A program made the position numbers and the translations under genes. A model generated the notes under the pieces. It made no database searches and was not told the origin of the DNA. It saw nothing but the letters and a program-made list of their open reading frames with translations. DNA of 64,000 nucleotides. Source: Zoroaster sp. YZ-2022 (taxonomy: Eukaryota; Echinodermata; Asteroidea; Forcipulatida; Zoroasteridae). The first letter of the stretch is position 1; every line of letters starts with the position of its first letter. Below, in pieces: positions 24,980-36,336 of this stretch. The DNA lies in NCBI GenBank assembly GCA_029582265.1, contig CM055822.1, positions 44,751,936 through 44,815,935 on the forward strand, in the 5' to 3' direction.

Positions 24980-25490
24980 GTTGTCTTTTGATTTTTGTAC
25001 AGGGCCACAATCTAGTCGCTAGGATATATGTATGTGTGCTTTATAAGAATTGTGTATTATTATTGTCACAGCTGCCTTGGTAGTTCACAAAGACATCATA
25101 CGTGTTACATCAGATTATATTCGCTCAAAGTTAAAGAATGAACCATCCCTTCAAGACTTTTTAAATACCACTCATCGCCTAATATAATGGCAATTGTGAC
25201 TGGCTCTGGCAAAACTCTAAACTTGGACCCAACTTTTCGGAGTGACCTCCCAAATTTATCGTGAAAGTTAACAGTGTTCCCAACAACGTTTCAGGATTTT
25301 TCTTTTTCTGTCAAAATCTAGAGAAAATGCTCTACATGTATATGGTGACATGAAAACTCAAATTGGTCCCTGGGGTCAGTTTTTGACCTTTTCATGGCTG
25401 TTTTCATGGCTGCATTATGGTAAATGCCGAGAAGTTTCTGGTTTTGTCAGAGCGGATCACAATTGTCATAAAATATGGTAGGAATGAATG

Positions 25491-25670
25491 TAATAATAAT
25501 AATAATAATAATGTTTGGACTTATATAGCGCACGTATCCACCAACTAAGTGGTGCTCAAGGCGCATTCTGTTTTACGTGCATTACACAACACACGGGACC
25601 TATGGCTTTACGTCCCATCCGAAGGACGAAGCAATTATGGTTAAGTACCTTGCTCAAGGACACAAGTGTA
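25491..25670 (-). mobile_element. 5'-truncated SINE with (ATT)n tail
   Basis: Reverse strand: a body including TGCGCCTTGAGCACCACTTA and GCGCTATATAAGTCC ends in an (ATT)n tail. The same body and tail are found at 26938-27311 on the plus strand. The tRNA-like head is missing here. Confidence 0.75.
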
Positions 25671-25894
25671 AACAATTACAACCCATTATTGCAAGGGAAG
25701 TTGAAAGAGGCACCCTTATAAAATTTGCTGCCTTGTGACTTACGTGCATTATGTTTTCAACTAACAAGTTGTATTATTCTGTATAGACCCTTCAATACAT
25801 TATGTAATTTTGTTTTTAAATTTGGTCTAACAGGATAAGGTATGCATATACATAGTGACAGTTTATATTTTTCTCCTAAATATGATTATCTTAG

Positions 25895-26095
25895 GTCAAG
25901 TGTCACCAACAACTCGGTAATAGTGTATACTGTTTCATAGCAGACCCAGCTGATCAGCATGGCAGTGTAGCACTATCAGCTATCATCAATGCTTTGTATG
26001 AAACTAACTCTGTGGCTGTCGTTCGTAGAACATATTCAGGAAAAAGTAGCCCTCGCCTTGCTTGCCTGATACCACACATTAAAGCTAATTATGAG
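25895..26095 (+). CDS. XRCC5: Ku80 (XRCC5) exon E, Ku core (ALSxxIxAL motif)
   Basis: An exon of exactly 67 codons, acceptor ATCTTAG and donor GTTTG. It encodes GSVALSAIINALYETNSVAVV, shown in the sequence as ALSAIINAL followed by VAVVRRTYSG and IPHIKANYE, all hallmark positions of the Ku80 core that encircles DNA. No later exon (bridge region, C-terminal domain) was recognised downstream. The next 1.3 kb is repeats, followed by the 500-N gap at 27426, so the 3' part of the gene is probably in the gap, displaced by misassembly, or lost. Confidence 0.92.
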
Positions 26096-26344
26096 GTTTG
26101 TATGTTATTTCTAAACAACTGTTCATCATACAAGGTTCACACAATATTTTGTTAAGTGCAATTGGGTGATAAAAAGCAGCCACTGTTTATATACAGATCT
26201 TATAAAAAAAAAGGTGTACACAAATACTAGTTTTCATTCTGAAAAAGAGTATCTCCTCCCCACACATTCTCTTCCCACTTCCCTTATGCTTGTATCAGTC
26301 CCAAAATAATGTGTTCTTACCGTTCATTTACCCATCACATTCCA

Positions 26345-26807
26345 TTAAGGGACAGTATTGTCACGAGCGAATCAGACTTTCAACAGGGCATACATGTAGA
26401 ATCGGTGTCCTAGTTCATTAACCAGTTCGCGTCGGAGGCCATGTATACACGCTATTTTTTTTGGCACCGTGGATTGGAGAGCGTCTAAACACGCCAAAGG
26501 AAACTCCAGAATATTGGTATGCATGCTCTGTTGAGCCACCCGTGTACGGTGACATGCTCGGAAGTGCCGGCCACCCGCTGTGGAAGCTTCCATTCACGGT
26601 GTGTGTGGGGAAAATAAACCCGCACAGGGGCCCAGAAAAACTTTTTTATTCCCGACGCGAACAGGTTAATGCAGCAGCAGCAGCAGTGGCAATATGACCT
26701 TATTACATTTGTACATGTATGTAATGTATTATGGCTGTCACTGAGATAATCTAAAACTAGCACTCCAATTACATGCCCTGTTGATCGTGACGATACTGCC
26801 CCATTAA
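26345..26807 (+). mobile_element. TTAA-type MITE, family 2, copy d, split by a nested MITE
   Basis: The left part (26345-26417) carries GGGACAGTATTGTCACGA and CAACAGGGCATACATG. The right part (26670-26807) carries GCAATATGACCTTAT, CTAGCACTCCAATTACATGC and GATCGTGACGATACTG. The 252-bp element at 26418-26669 interrupts it at a TTAA. Confidence 0.78.
26418..26669. mobile_element. 252-bp MITE, deletion derivative of the 17-kb element
   Basis: Begins TTAACCAGTTCGCGTCGGAG and ends CGACGCGAACAGGTTAA. The first about 90 bp follow the right end of the 17-kb element (GAGAGCGTCTAAACACGCC is shared exactly), and the last about 60 bp follow its left end (CGGGAATAAAA, GCGGGTTTATTTT). The internal sequence, including arrays and genes, is missing. 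It provides independent evidence for where the large element ends. Confidence 0.88.
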
Positions 26808-26937
26808 CACACTGAGATTTTAGAGTCCTTACTTTTGAAATGTCATTAGTTTGGTGCATGCACATGAAATGCACTTCTCAGAGTTGGGGTATTTCACAGC
26901 CCCATTTCCAGTCCGATTACAAACAAAGGTATAAAAG

Positions 26938-27276
26938 TATACCCGTGGCCGAGCGGTCTAGCTTACCGGACTCAAGTTCTGGTGTTAGCAGCAGAATGTG
27001 GGTTCGAATCCCAGCCGTGACACTTGTGTCCTTGAGCAAGACGCTTAACCATAATTGCTTCTATCCACCCAGGGTTTAAATGGGTACCTGTGAGGGCAGA
27101 GTTGGTTGATTAGCCCTATATGCGCTGTAATGGGAGCAATTGAGCTGCATACTCCCCAGGGAGCTGAGATGGTTTCAGGAATGATTTATAAGCCTTATGA
27201 GCAGGGGTAATAATATAATGCGCCTTGAGCACCACTTAGTTGGTGGATACATGTACGTGCGCTATATAAGTCCACA

Positions 27277-27311
<35 letters not shown>
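26938..27311 (+). mobile_element. tRNA-derived SINE
   Basis: The head contains an A box (TGGCCGAGCGGT, 26946-26957) and a B box (GGTTCGAATCC, 27001-27011), spaced as in a class II (Leu/Ser-like) tRNA. It is followed by a conserved body (TGTCCTTGAGCAAGACGCTT, GGGTACCTGTGAGGGCAGAG) and an (ATT)n tail. The head is not a functional tRNA gene by eye because the acceptor arms do not pair well. RNA polymerase III would be the expected promoter system. Confidence 0.85.
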
Positions 27312-27312
<1 letters not shown>

Positions 27313-27425
27313 GTAATGTCACCATAGGCTGTTACTTAAATAAATAAACTAAGTCATTTTACATGTATATTCAAACTAATTCCCAAGATGACCAAGGGAA
27401 AAACCCCAACCCCGGGGCCCCCCCA

Positions 27426-27925
27426 NNNNNNNNNNNNNNNNNNNNNNNNNNNNNNNNNNNNNNNNNNNNNNNNNNNNNNNNNNNNNNNNNNNNNNNNNNN
27501 NNNNNNNNNNNNNNNNNNNNNNNNNNNNNNNNNNNNNNNNNNNNNNNNNNNNNNNNNNNNNNNNNNNNNNNNNNNNNNNNNNNNNNNNNNNNNNNNNNNN
27601 NNNNNNNNNNNNNNNNNNNNNNNNNNNNNNNNNNNNNNNNNNNNNNNNNNNNNNNNNNNNNNNNNNNNNNNNNNNNNNNNNNNNNNNNNNNNNNNNNNNN
27701 NNNNNNNNNNNNNNNNNNNNNNNNNNNNNNNNNNNNNNNNNNNNNNNNNNNNNNNNNNNNNNNNNNNNNNNNNNNNNNNNNNNNNNNNNNNNNNNNNNNN
27801 NNNNNNNNNNNNNNNNNNNNNNNNNNNNNNNNNNNNNNNNNNNNNNNNNNNNNNNNNNNNNNNNNNNNNNNNNNNNNNNNNNNNNNNNNNNNNNNNNNNN
27901 NNNNNNNNNNNNNNNNNNNNNNNNN
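27426..27925. other. assembly gap, 500 N
   Basis: Exactly 500 N, the usual placeholder for a gap of unknown size. Apparent open frames across it are meaningless. Sequence left and right of it need not be adjacent in the genome. Confidence 0.99.
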
Positions 27926-28846
27926 GAACAAAAGGTATAGCGGGTGTCCATTTTGTTTTGCACATTTCATACTGGATAATATTAATGAAGATGATTTAAT
28001 AAATGAGGTACTAAACAGTCTTTGGGTTTTATAAATGACCATTGTTAATAACATTACTGTACTGACAGGTCACAAACTGATACAATTGCATACTCAGTTG
28101 ATTTTTGCTCCGCCATTAACATATATTGTATTTTGAAAGTTACTTTAAAGAAATTTTAAGGAAAAACAGCCAAATGTGCCGAAAACAGAAATGACTCATT
28201 ATACCTAGTAAAAATATAATAAGGATAATAATTAAACACCCCAAATCAGACTTATTTCAAACCAAAGATTTTCAATTGGTTTGAATTTTTAGAATTGTAC
28301 ATGGGTCATTCCATATGAACTCGCCCAGAGGCCCCGTGGTGACTAATCAATTTTGGAAAACGTTTTGCCCCTCGAGTTGGAACGTTAATTTAGAGGCTTT
28401 AGGGCTAAAAAGAAAAGTGGGATGGCACTCTTGAGAACCACAGCACACCAGGTACCGTGATTTCACAAGATGCTTGGAACTGTTATTCACTTACAGTCAA
28501 GTAAGGTTTTCATAAAATTGAATAAGGGGTGACTGTTCGCGACTTACTTCGTACGATGTAGAAGTTGTGGACAGAAGGATTCAGGCGTTTGAAACTGATG
28601 GCCTTGCTAATCTACAGAAGTGGAAGGGGCGTACGGAATTTTAGTTCCAAATGTCCGGCAAAGTAAACAAACAGAAGTCGTCCCCACTGGCAGCAGCATG
28701 AAGTTGGCCATACTATGCCTGTTCTAAACAGGTTATTATGTATTACACCTTTGATTTCGCCCAGCGGGTTTCATTGTCCATCCAATACAAAGAAATGTGG
28801 TATCATTGGTGTCGGTTTTGAGGCTGAATGAATTGAAGGGATGACA

Positions 28847-29430
28847 TCAACAAGGAACAATGAGAAGAGTGTCAGGCTGCATTGTGACAATTGCTCGGGA
28901 CAGAATAAAAGAGGTATTTATTTTCTCTTGATTTGGAGGACGACACATAATTTTGTTTTGGGTTTTTGAAGCAGAAGTACCGGCGTACCCCAGTGTCATC
29001 TGGACATAGTTTCATAACCAACAGCAGGTACAGCTGATTGGTAGCGAAAAATCAAGAGGTCATTGTCCCATCAAAACTGGCAAACATTCCTTCTGGCCAC
29101 CGAGTAGAAACAAGAGGCTGCAACATTTCCGGTTAGTATTCTAATTAGCCATAAGCCTACTAATTCACTCATAGGCCTGCATCTTACAAATGCATTTTAA
29201 AAAATTCAAAAGATGATCCTTTGCACTGATAAATGCTTACTTTTTGTACGCAGATTTTCATCCGAGGGGCCTGGTGTGGTGCACGCGAATAAACGCCGGA
29301 CAGACAGAACAACGCTTCGACCTTCTTAGACCTGACGTACATCCACAAGAAGTATCTATCAGAACAGACAACATCACCCGGGCTAGATGCAATGTATTTA
29401 TGACAAGATCAGAGAATTCCTTCCGTTAGG
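28847..29430 (+). pseudogene. fragments of an uncharacterised transposase-like protein
   Basis: The frame NNEKSVRLHCDNCSGQNKRG (28860-28917) matches a DNCxGQNK motif that I know from a multi-copy animal protein family with a putative RNase H-like fold. A separate open stretch of 61 codons follows at 29244-29429 with no recognised motif. The rest is broken. The product name is an inference from one motif. Confidence 0.4.
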
Positions 29431-30970
29431 GGAAGTTAATCATGCTGCTGCTGACAACGCAGGCGAGACAAAGGAATGACATCTGAACTACAACGATTAT
29501 TTATTGAAGCCACAGTAAATATTCTCAAAATAACATTTACAAATTTATCGCCTTTTTCACTCAATTATCAGACATAGGAAAGTGCAATAATTTTTATTTA
29601 AATACAAAGCTTCAGAATATAGGATATTGGGATGCATATATAGGGTTATATCTAAGTATGGCTGCCAATCAACGTCAACTATATAATATACGGTACAATA
29701 TTCAGGATACAGTATGTATTTGTTGACTAGGATACCATGTCACACCACAACCACAAAATGTACTGATAAGAGGTTAATCATCAGAAATCAGTGTATCATC
29801 AAAAGACATAAATGGTAGAATATACTTTGGAGAAGATTCTAAACAAGCTGCACATTTGCTGCACCCTCTTCTTCGCTTGCAGTGCAGTTTTTGGGACTAC
29901 AACTTTCTAGGCGAGTGTCACATAATTGTGAGAGTTCATTGGCTTAAAAAATCCAACGCTGGATAGTTCATTCACAGATTTGGGATTGGGTGAATGATCT
30001 CTCAATCCATTTAGAAAGAATAGCGAGATTTCTATTCCACCGATAATTCCAGTTAATAATAATAATAATAATAATAATTTGAAAAATTTATATTGCGCTC
30101 TTTACATGGAGATGATCAAAAGTGCATAACAATGACTTGAAACAGAGTTAAAACAGACATGAAAGAAACACAAGATCAGGAAAAGTTTGAGATAAAGTCA
30201 GGTCACTGGGCCAGAGCCCAAACCGCAGTATGGGGATGGTTGGTTCGTCCCGCCGGATAGGGATTAATACTACTTACTTAAGCCTACCCTGCCGACATCG
30301 ATAATGTCTCGACCTTTTCAGGAGACAGACGCTCTAACCCCTACTTGGGTAATTTATACATGTTCAACTACCTGACACGGCGACCCTAGAAGTAGAAATA
30401 TAGAGAGAAGGCAATTAAAACTAACAATACATTTTAATCTTGCACCCACATATTAATTTACGAATGCTACATTAAAAAGAAAAGTTTTAATCTTTACATT
30501 TAAAAGTGGCAAGTCTGTGGTTCACTACGTATGTGCCATGGCAATGCATCTCATAGCTTAGGGGTTGCCACGGAAAAAAACGCCCTATCACCAAGTGTAG
30601 ACAACATTTCACTGCTAGGATATTCCAAAAGCAACCATTTTTCCCCGACCTTAAATGATATCTCGGATTCTTCTCGAACGGTAAGAAGATCCTGTAAGTA
30701 CCCTTTTGGAGAAAGGCCATGAAGAGTTTCCGAATGTTAATAGAATGATTTTAAAATTAATCCTGTGAACATAGCCAGTGTAATTGATGTAACATTGGTG
30801 TTGTGTTTCAACCTACGTGGTATTTGTAATGTTTGGCAAATGCAGTGACTTTGGACCCTTGTAATTTAGTTATTTGTGGCTATTGGCAGGCTGTCATTAA
30901 ACTATTACAATAGTCCAGGACGACTCGTCACAAATGTACAATTATGTTTAAAGAGAGTCTCAGTGCACAG
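29431..30970. other. repeat-bearing intergenic DNA
   Basis: Contains an (AAT)n tract at about 30054-30078 followed by TTATATTGCGCTCTTTACAT. This resembles the 3' end of another SINE on the reverse strand, extending to about 30390 where AGAGCGTCTG-like A-box sequence can be seen in reverse. No gene was recognised. Confidence 0.45.
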
Positions 30971-30978
30971 GAATTTGG

Positions 30979-31900
30979 TTGAGAGATTTCAGCATCACCC
31001 ACAGTGATGTTGGCAATGTTTATTTTCTTCAAGTGCTAATAGTTCCTATGATCAAGAACTCACTCTTAGTATCATTGATCATGAGCCTGTCATGCAATAT
31101 CCACTGCCTGATGTCCCATCTAATTTTCCTTACTGCAGCTACAAGCAGCTTGACAAGAGGTATCATTGTACTAAAAGATAGATACAACTGTAAAATCATC
31201 AGCATAACAGTGAACTTCAGCCGAGTGATGCTCACGATATCGAACAATCTAGAAGCATAAACAAATAACAGAAGTGGACTGAGGCAAGATCCTTGAGGAA
31301 CACCAGTTACAGTTGAGGTCAAACCTTTTCGACAGGGTACCTTGCATGGATACACGTTGGCTCCTTATCTGACAAATAAGATGTGAAACAAACCAGGGGC
31401 CCTGCCAGAGATTCCAATTTTAGACTGGCAGACGTTTCAATAAATACCATGGTCGACAGTATCGAAGGCTGCACTATGGTCTAATAGAATACAAAAGCAA
31501 TATGCTGGGGAATTCATCTTCAACAGCACATCATTTTTAACCTTTTTAAAAGAGCCGTCTCCTGTACTGTGATGCTCTGCAAGACGATTGGAAAACAGGA
31601 AATAGGGAATGTTTGGATATGTGACAGCAAAGTTGGTCACACACTGCTCTCTCAGTTAATTTAGATATGAATTGTAAATTACCGATAGCTCGATAGTTTT
31701 TTAGAATCAAGTCGAGGTTATCCTTCTTTTAACAAAGGACAGATCAGGAGCTTCTTTCCAGTTCTCAGGGAAAAACACCAGATTCTAAAGATGAATTTAT
31801 AATTTTGTTGAGTATCGAAGCTAAGACATCAAGACAATCATCCACCAGCTTGGTAGGCATTGGATCCAGGGGTACATGATTTCTTTGCAGATTTCACAAC
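30979..31900 (-). pseudogene. L2/CR1-type LINE reverse transcriptase, frameshifted
   Basis: Minus-strand pieces in different frames appear in the order of an L2-like RT. DPMPTKLVDDCLDVL lies near 31860-31820 and FPENWKEAPD follows. LDHSAAFDTVDH is near 31470-31440, GVPQGSCLSPLLL near 31300 and DTKSEFLIIGT near 31050. The AFDTVDH strand and GVPQGS turn are diagnostic of LINE RTs. The YxDD active-site region falls at a frame change. Additional weak similarity extends upstream to about 32550. Confidence 0.8.
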
Positions 31901-32976
31901 AAGCTGCTTTTACCTGTGACTCAGTTAATGGTATAAATTGGTCAAAATGTGATGTTACTGGACAAGGCTTCCGGTATAGAGTGGAAATGTTCCATCAACT
32001 GTGGTTGGTGCTAACAGTCATCAAGTTTAGCATGAATATTGGAAATTTTTTTCCACAAAGAAGCCACCATGTCATTTGCAAAAGTCACTTATCAGTAAAT
32101 GGTGGAAAGGGGACATCAACAATTCTGCTGAAGCAACTTTTGATGCTCTAAATAGTTTTCCCTGATCAGAACTGTTACTACTAATAAAGTCTTTATAAAA
32201 ATCGTTACGAGCTTTGTTCAGAAGACAAGCACCTGGCTTCTATGAAATTTATAATCTAAAAGATAACAAGACCTGGTCAGTCTGCCGCTATTTCATTTCT
32301 GCCTGTCTCCTCACCCTTATTGCAGACTTGGATTTCTTGATCAAAACCAGGGCAGACGGGGCCTAACAGTGACCGTTCTAACTCTCAGTGGAACATGTGT
32401 GTCAAAGGTGGCAGCTAGAGTGGTATTGTAACACTTCACAAAGCTCTTCAACAAGACCCTGAGGAGCATCCAGTTAAAAGACCAATCTTGTTAAAGATCA
32501 ATCCTCCATATCCTTATGCAGTGTGTTTCTCTGAACTTCTGCAAGATTAAAAGGCTATGAATGCTCAAGACATTCATTTAAAAAAATGTATTACACCATC
32601 AACTTATTAACACCAACACAATTTGTGTAAATCTGACCATTATGTTTTTCCCAACAATACAAATAGTGTATAGGGGCTTAAATAACACTTGGATTGAATA
32701 TAAAATAGTAGTGTTATTTTTGGCTGCCGAAACAGCAATAATTATTCGTGTAATTATTTTCGATAAAATTGCTAATGTAGTAGTTTTAACAAATGGAAAA
32801 ACCTTATGTTCGTCTAAAAATTTTTTTCCAAAAATTTAAATATTAATCTTACTAATAAATTTGGTATAGTATTGTAATTACTTTGTATCTCCTTGGCGCC
32901 TGGGAAGAATACCGGAAGGTAAAATGGCTCACCCAGGCTAAATATTTTGAATAAATAAATAATTATTGCTTCCCTT

Positions 32977-33528
32977 AGATGAATTCGCAGTACCCAAACT
33001 ATAAACTAATTTTCATCATGTCAACAGTGTCATCGAGAACACTCCATACTGTAACAGTCATCCCAATAATTCAGTTAAAAAGGTATCGAATGGATAATTT
33101 CAATAAATTAATAATGCTAGTAGAGATAACCTTAATAATATTTCTAATAAACCTATACTTGAAAGTCAGTTTCTGAAATTGATTTCTTCAATTCATCACA
33201 CTCACACGTCTTCGTTCATTATCCCTTAAATATTATTTCATTACAGCCCTTATCAGCCAACGTAAATTAATCTATATTCAGTTTTTAATCTCTAAACCGG
33301 CATCCCTCAGAAACCAACTTATCGATACAGCAATCGTCAATGAAATTTTAATAATTCACATAATTGTACTTTAATTAATATCCCTAAACGTATACAACAA
33401 ATTATCAGTAATGGTCCATCCATCATCCAATATCAACCCTTCTAAAGACCCTGAATCTGCTAAAACATACATCACACAATTTGGGAAAAAATTGCATCCA
33501 AAGAAATCTCTCAATCATCTCCAAACCA
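32977..33528. repeat. duplicated degenerate sequence, copy 1
   Basis: Starts TTAGATGAATTCG and runs through TTTCAATAAATTAATAATGC, CAACTTATCGATACAG and TAAACGTATACAACAAATTA to CTCTCAATCATCTCC. All these blocks recur in the same order at 34017-34582. The origin is unknown; no coding frame survives in both copies. Confidence 0.8.
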
Positions 33529-34016
33529 TCCAGAATTACATATCACTTCAGACTTCATAAATTGCTTTTTACAAATAAAACATTTTAATTAACTTTTGTT
33601 TTTTTTCCTTTTTCCTTCTCATTTTTTAGTACATCTTGATAATCTCATAAAATTAGCCTACATTGCCATACATCCTGCAAAACCCATAGAACGCTCTGAA
33701 TTTACTGAAGTTGAAGCATCATCAATTCACCCGACCTCGAAACTGCTAAATGGTGCAGACATTCAGACTGTTCTACTTGTTGCCACAGCCCTTGTTACTT
33801 TCTTTTGTGTTTAAATTTATTTTATAATTGTCCTTCACGTTCTTAACATTTTTTATCATTAGCTTGTTATTTTCATTCCATTATGCCGTCATATCCACAT
33901 AAAATAATTGTCGATAAACTAAGCCAATATATTAACAAATGGAAAACCCTCTGGCTGTTCATTCAAAACATTATTTCCAAAATTAGCTAACTTTTACGAA
34001 TAAATATTGCTTAATC
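33529..34016. other. spacer between the duplicated sequences
   Basis: Holds an open stretch of 72 codons (33596-33814), hydrophobic at its ends, with no recognised motif, and AT-rich sequence. No confident gene. Confidence 0.35.
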
Positions 34017-34584
34017 TTAGATGAATTCGTAAATTAAACTCCATAACCTATAAACTAATTGTCACGTCATCAATATTGTTGAGAGCACTCCATACCATAA
34101 CAGTCATCCTAACAATCTTACCCATGGTATAGATAATTTCAATAAATTAATAATGCTAGAGATAATCTTTAATATTTCTAATAAACCTAGAATTGTAAGT
34201 CATTTCGAAATTGATTTCTTCAATTCATCTAAAACCACTCAATCAAGTCACTGTCTTCGTCTATTATCCCTTTAAATTATAATTTGGGCCATTGCCCTAA
34301 TCAACCAGGTAAATTAATCCATAATCAGTTTTTAATCTTTTAAACTCACATCTCTAGAAACCAACTTATCGATACAGTAATTGTCAATGAAATCTCTACA
34401 CCACCTACTTTTCATACCTTTACATTAATTAACATCCCTAAACGTATACAACAAATTATCAGCAATGGTCCATCATTCATCCCTACTAACCCTTCTTGAA
34501 GACTTGAATCATAAACTTACACTGCATAAATCAGGTCCTCTCTGAAAAACTTCTGCATCCAAAGGAATCTCTCAATCATTTCTT
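34017..34584. repeat. duplicated degenerate sequence, copy 2, interrupted
   Basis: Same block order as copy 1. It is cut at CTCTCAATCATTTCTT by the MITE at 34585 and, a few bases later, by Polinton A. Its continuation CTCCAAACCATCCA appears right of the Polinton at 48310-48323, matching copy 1 at 33526-33539. Confidence 0.75.
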
Positions 34585-35127
34585 GTCGCAGTTTTCACGA
34601 AGTGACGGATTACTAAAAAATCGTATGTTTAGTTAATATTTGAACTTCAAATACTGTTCTTTCATTTCACACAAGTTTTAATCCTCAAAACTATCTAGTT
34701 TTCTAATTAAAGTAATTAAACTGGTGGTTTTAAGCTCACGAAGTGACCGGATCACAGCCTTTGTATGTATGGCTTCTTTATGCGAACGGCACAGCGGTTT
34801 CACAAAGTGATGACACCCGATCACGCCACACGTGTAACTCCATGAAGTTGATGCGTGTCCCCATATTTCGTCAGTTCGTGAAAATTTTGACAACAGCGTG
34901 TGCAGTTTTCACGGAGTGACTGTTTGGTTTATAGTTAATTTCTACAAAACGAATACAGTTACGTATGAGATTTCAACTTTCTAACAAAGTAAAAAATTAA
35001 TGATCTTCGAGATTAAAACGACATCGAAATCGCAGTTTTAAAACTTGACCAACTTCAATCGCTTATATCTCCCAACGCGATTTTTACCACAACGTGGACG
35101 AGTATGCCACTTCGTGAAAACTGCGAC
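34585..35127. mobile_element. 543-bp MITE with 20-bp perfect inverted termini
   Basis: Termini GTCGCAGTTTTCACGAAGTG (34585-34604) and its reverse complement (35108-35127). CACGAAGTGAC-like motifs recur inside (34736, 34801, 34905). Flanks CATTTCTT and GATTTATC suggest an 8-bp duplication that has since diverged, so a hAT-like origin is possible. No coding capacity. Confidence 0.8.
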
Positions 35128-35137
35128 GATTTATCTC

Positions 35138-35541
35138 AGTAGTATGTATGCAGCAAATTGACCTGCGTTGTGGAGGGATTGAGGAGGGATTAAGGAGGAA
35201 TTGAGGTGAATTCGGCCTCCTCTTTCCTCCTCAATCCCATGCACCACAACGCAGTAATCGATTTGCTGCATAGATGTACAGAATGCTGCCAAAAAGTGCG
35301 TGACTACCGCGCGCGTGACTCCCTCCACACACAAAACTGTACACAAAATACTTACTCCCTCCTCACAAAATACTGCCGTCATTTCGGTCAAGCTAAAAAA
35401 GAAAATTGTACCACTGCTCCAATCTCCTCCACAGTGTGCAGTTTGTTCAGAGATTTTAGCAGTTTGTAATGGCACGCACCACAATGAATTCCACCAAAAT
35501 TGGGTACCACAAAATACTTACTACTGATTAAACTGAAACAT

Positions 35542-35576
<35 letters not shown>

Positions 35577-36260
35577 TTAAATTTAATAAATACGGGGTTT
35601 TTAGAACATTTTTACATTTGTTACAAATTTAATTTTAACACCAACAGCAATCTTTTGGACATCAATATATTTGATGGTTTTTATATTGGTTTTAAATTGG
35701 AAAACATTTGATAAACTGAAAACATTAAGTATTATTATTATTATTATTTTTTTAAAATCTAACAATACGGGGCCTTTGAACATTTTTACATTTGTTAAAT
35801 TTAATTTTAACACCAACGAAAAAAAAGGAAAGAAAAAATGTATGTATATCTGACTTATTTATTTCCTAAGCCCTAGGTCATACTTTAAATATATATAATT
35901 ATATATAGTGATTTTGTGCAGTTTGTAATGGCAATGCACCACAATATTATGCAGACTGCAGACTGCAGTTCCATTGACCCCGCGATGACCACACCTGTGG
36001 TTCTTAAAATAGAAATCCACCACATAAGATGCTGCATACATATTGGCATACATGTCTGGGCGCGCACGTGACTCTCCACACAAAAATACTTACTCCTCCC
36101 TCCTCACAAAAATGCTGTGGAACGTATAAGGTATGTCGTGTTTAAAATAGAATGGACATCGTTGATTGGTTGAATGTTTGCAGTATTTTCGTCGTTGATT
36201 GGTTGAATGTTTGCGCATTGTTTATGGAGCAACCACAACACTCTCTTTTGTGATTGGTTG
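35138..36260 (+). repeat. Polinton A left inverted terminal region
   Basis: Pairs with 47525-48306. Shared blocks include GCAAATTGACCTGCGTTGTG, CGCGCGTGACTCCCTCCACA, GTGTGCAGTTTGT, AATGGCAATGCACCACAAT and GATTGGTTGAATGTTTGCG. It is longer than the right arm because internal element sequence (35545-35890) is inserted in it. Confidence 0.88.
35545..35890 (-). repeat. internal Polinton tail modules inside the left arm
   Basis: Two units that are reverse complements of the tail modules at 44440-45665 (ATTTTAAATT...AACACCAACAGCAATC, TATATTGGTTTTAAATTGGA). They are followed by a 65-bp block (TATTTATTTCCTAAGCCCTA) that recurs at 38165-38240 just before the ATPase gene. Confidence 0.8.
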
Positions 36261-36300
36261 TTGTTTCGAGCGCGATCGCGAAGGATGGTAGAGTATAAAA
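36150..36300 (+). promoter_or_regulatory. CCAAT/TATA promoter in the Polinton arm
   Basis: Three inverted CCAAT boxes (ATTGG at 36165, 36198 and 36253) precede TATAAAA (36294-36300). The CCAAT part (GATTGGTTGAATGTTTGCGC) is repeated inverted in the right arm near 47565-47590, so both ends could fire inward. The boxes and spacing are seen; promoter function is inferred. Confidence 0.55.
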
Positions 36301-36336
36301 GACGGAAATTGTTTTAATCCAAACTCTCATATTTTT

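Noticed and set aside
26941..27025. Functional tRNA gene
   Set aside because: A and B boxes are good, but acceptor and anticodon arms do not fold well and the sequence continues into a SINE body with (ATT)n tail.
27354..28054. Long open frames on both strands across 27354-28054
   Set aside because: They consist almost entirely of the 500-N gap.
32642..33176. Nuclear copy of mitochondrial DNA
   Set aside because: Hydrophobic AT-rich frames suggested it, but I could not match any mitochondrial gene order or protein motif.
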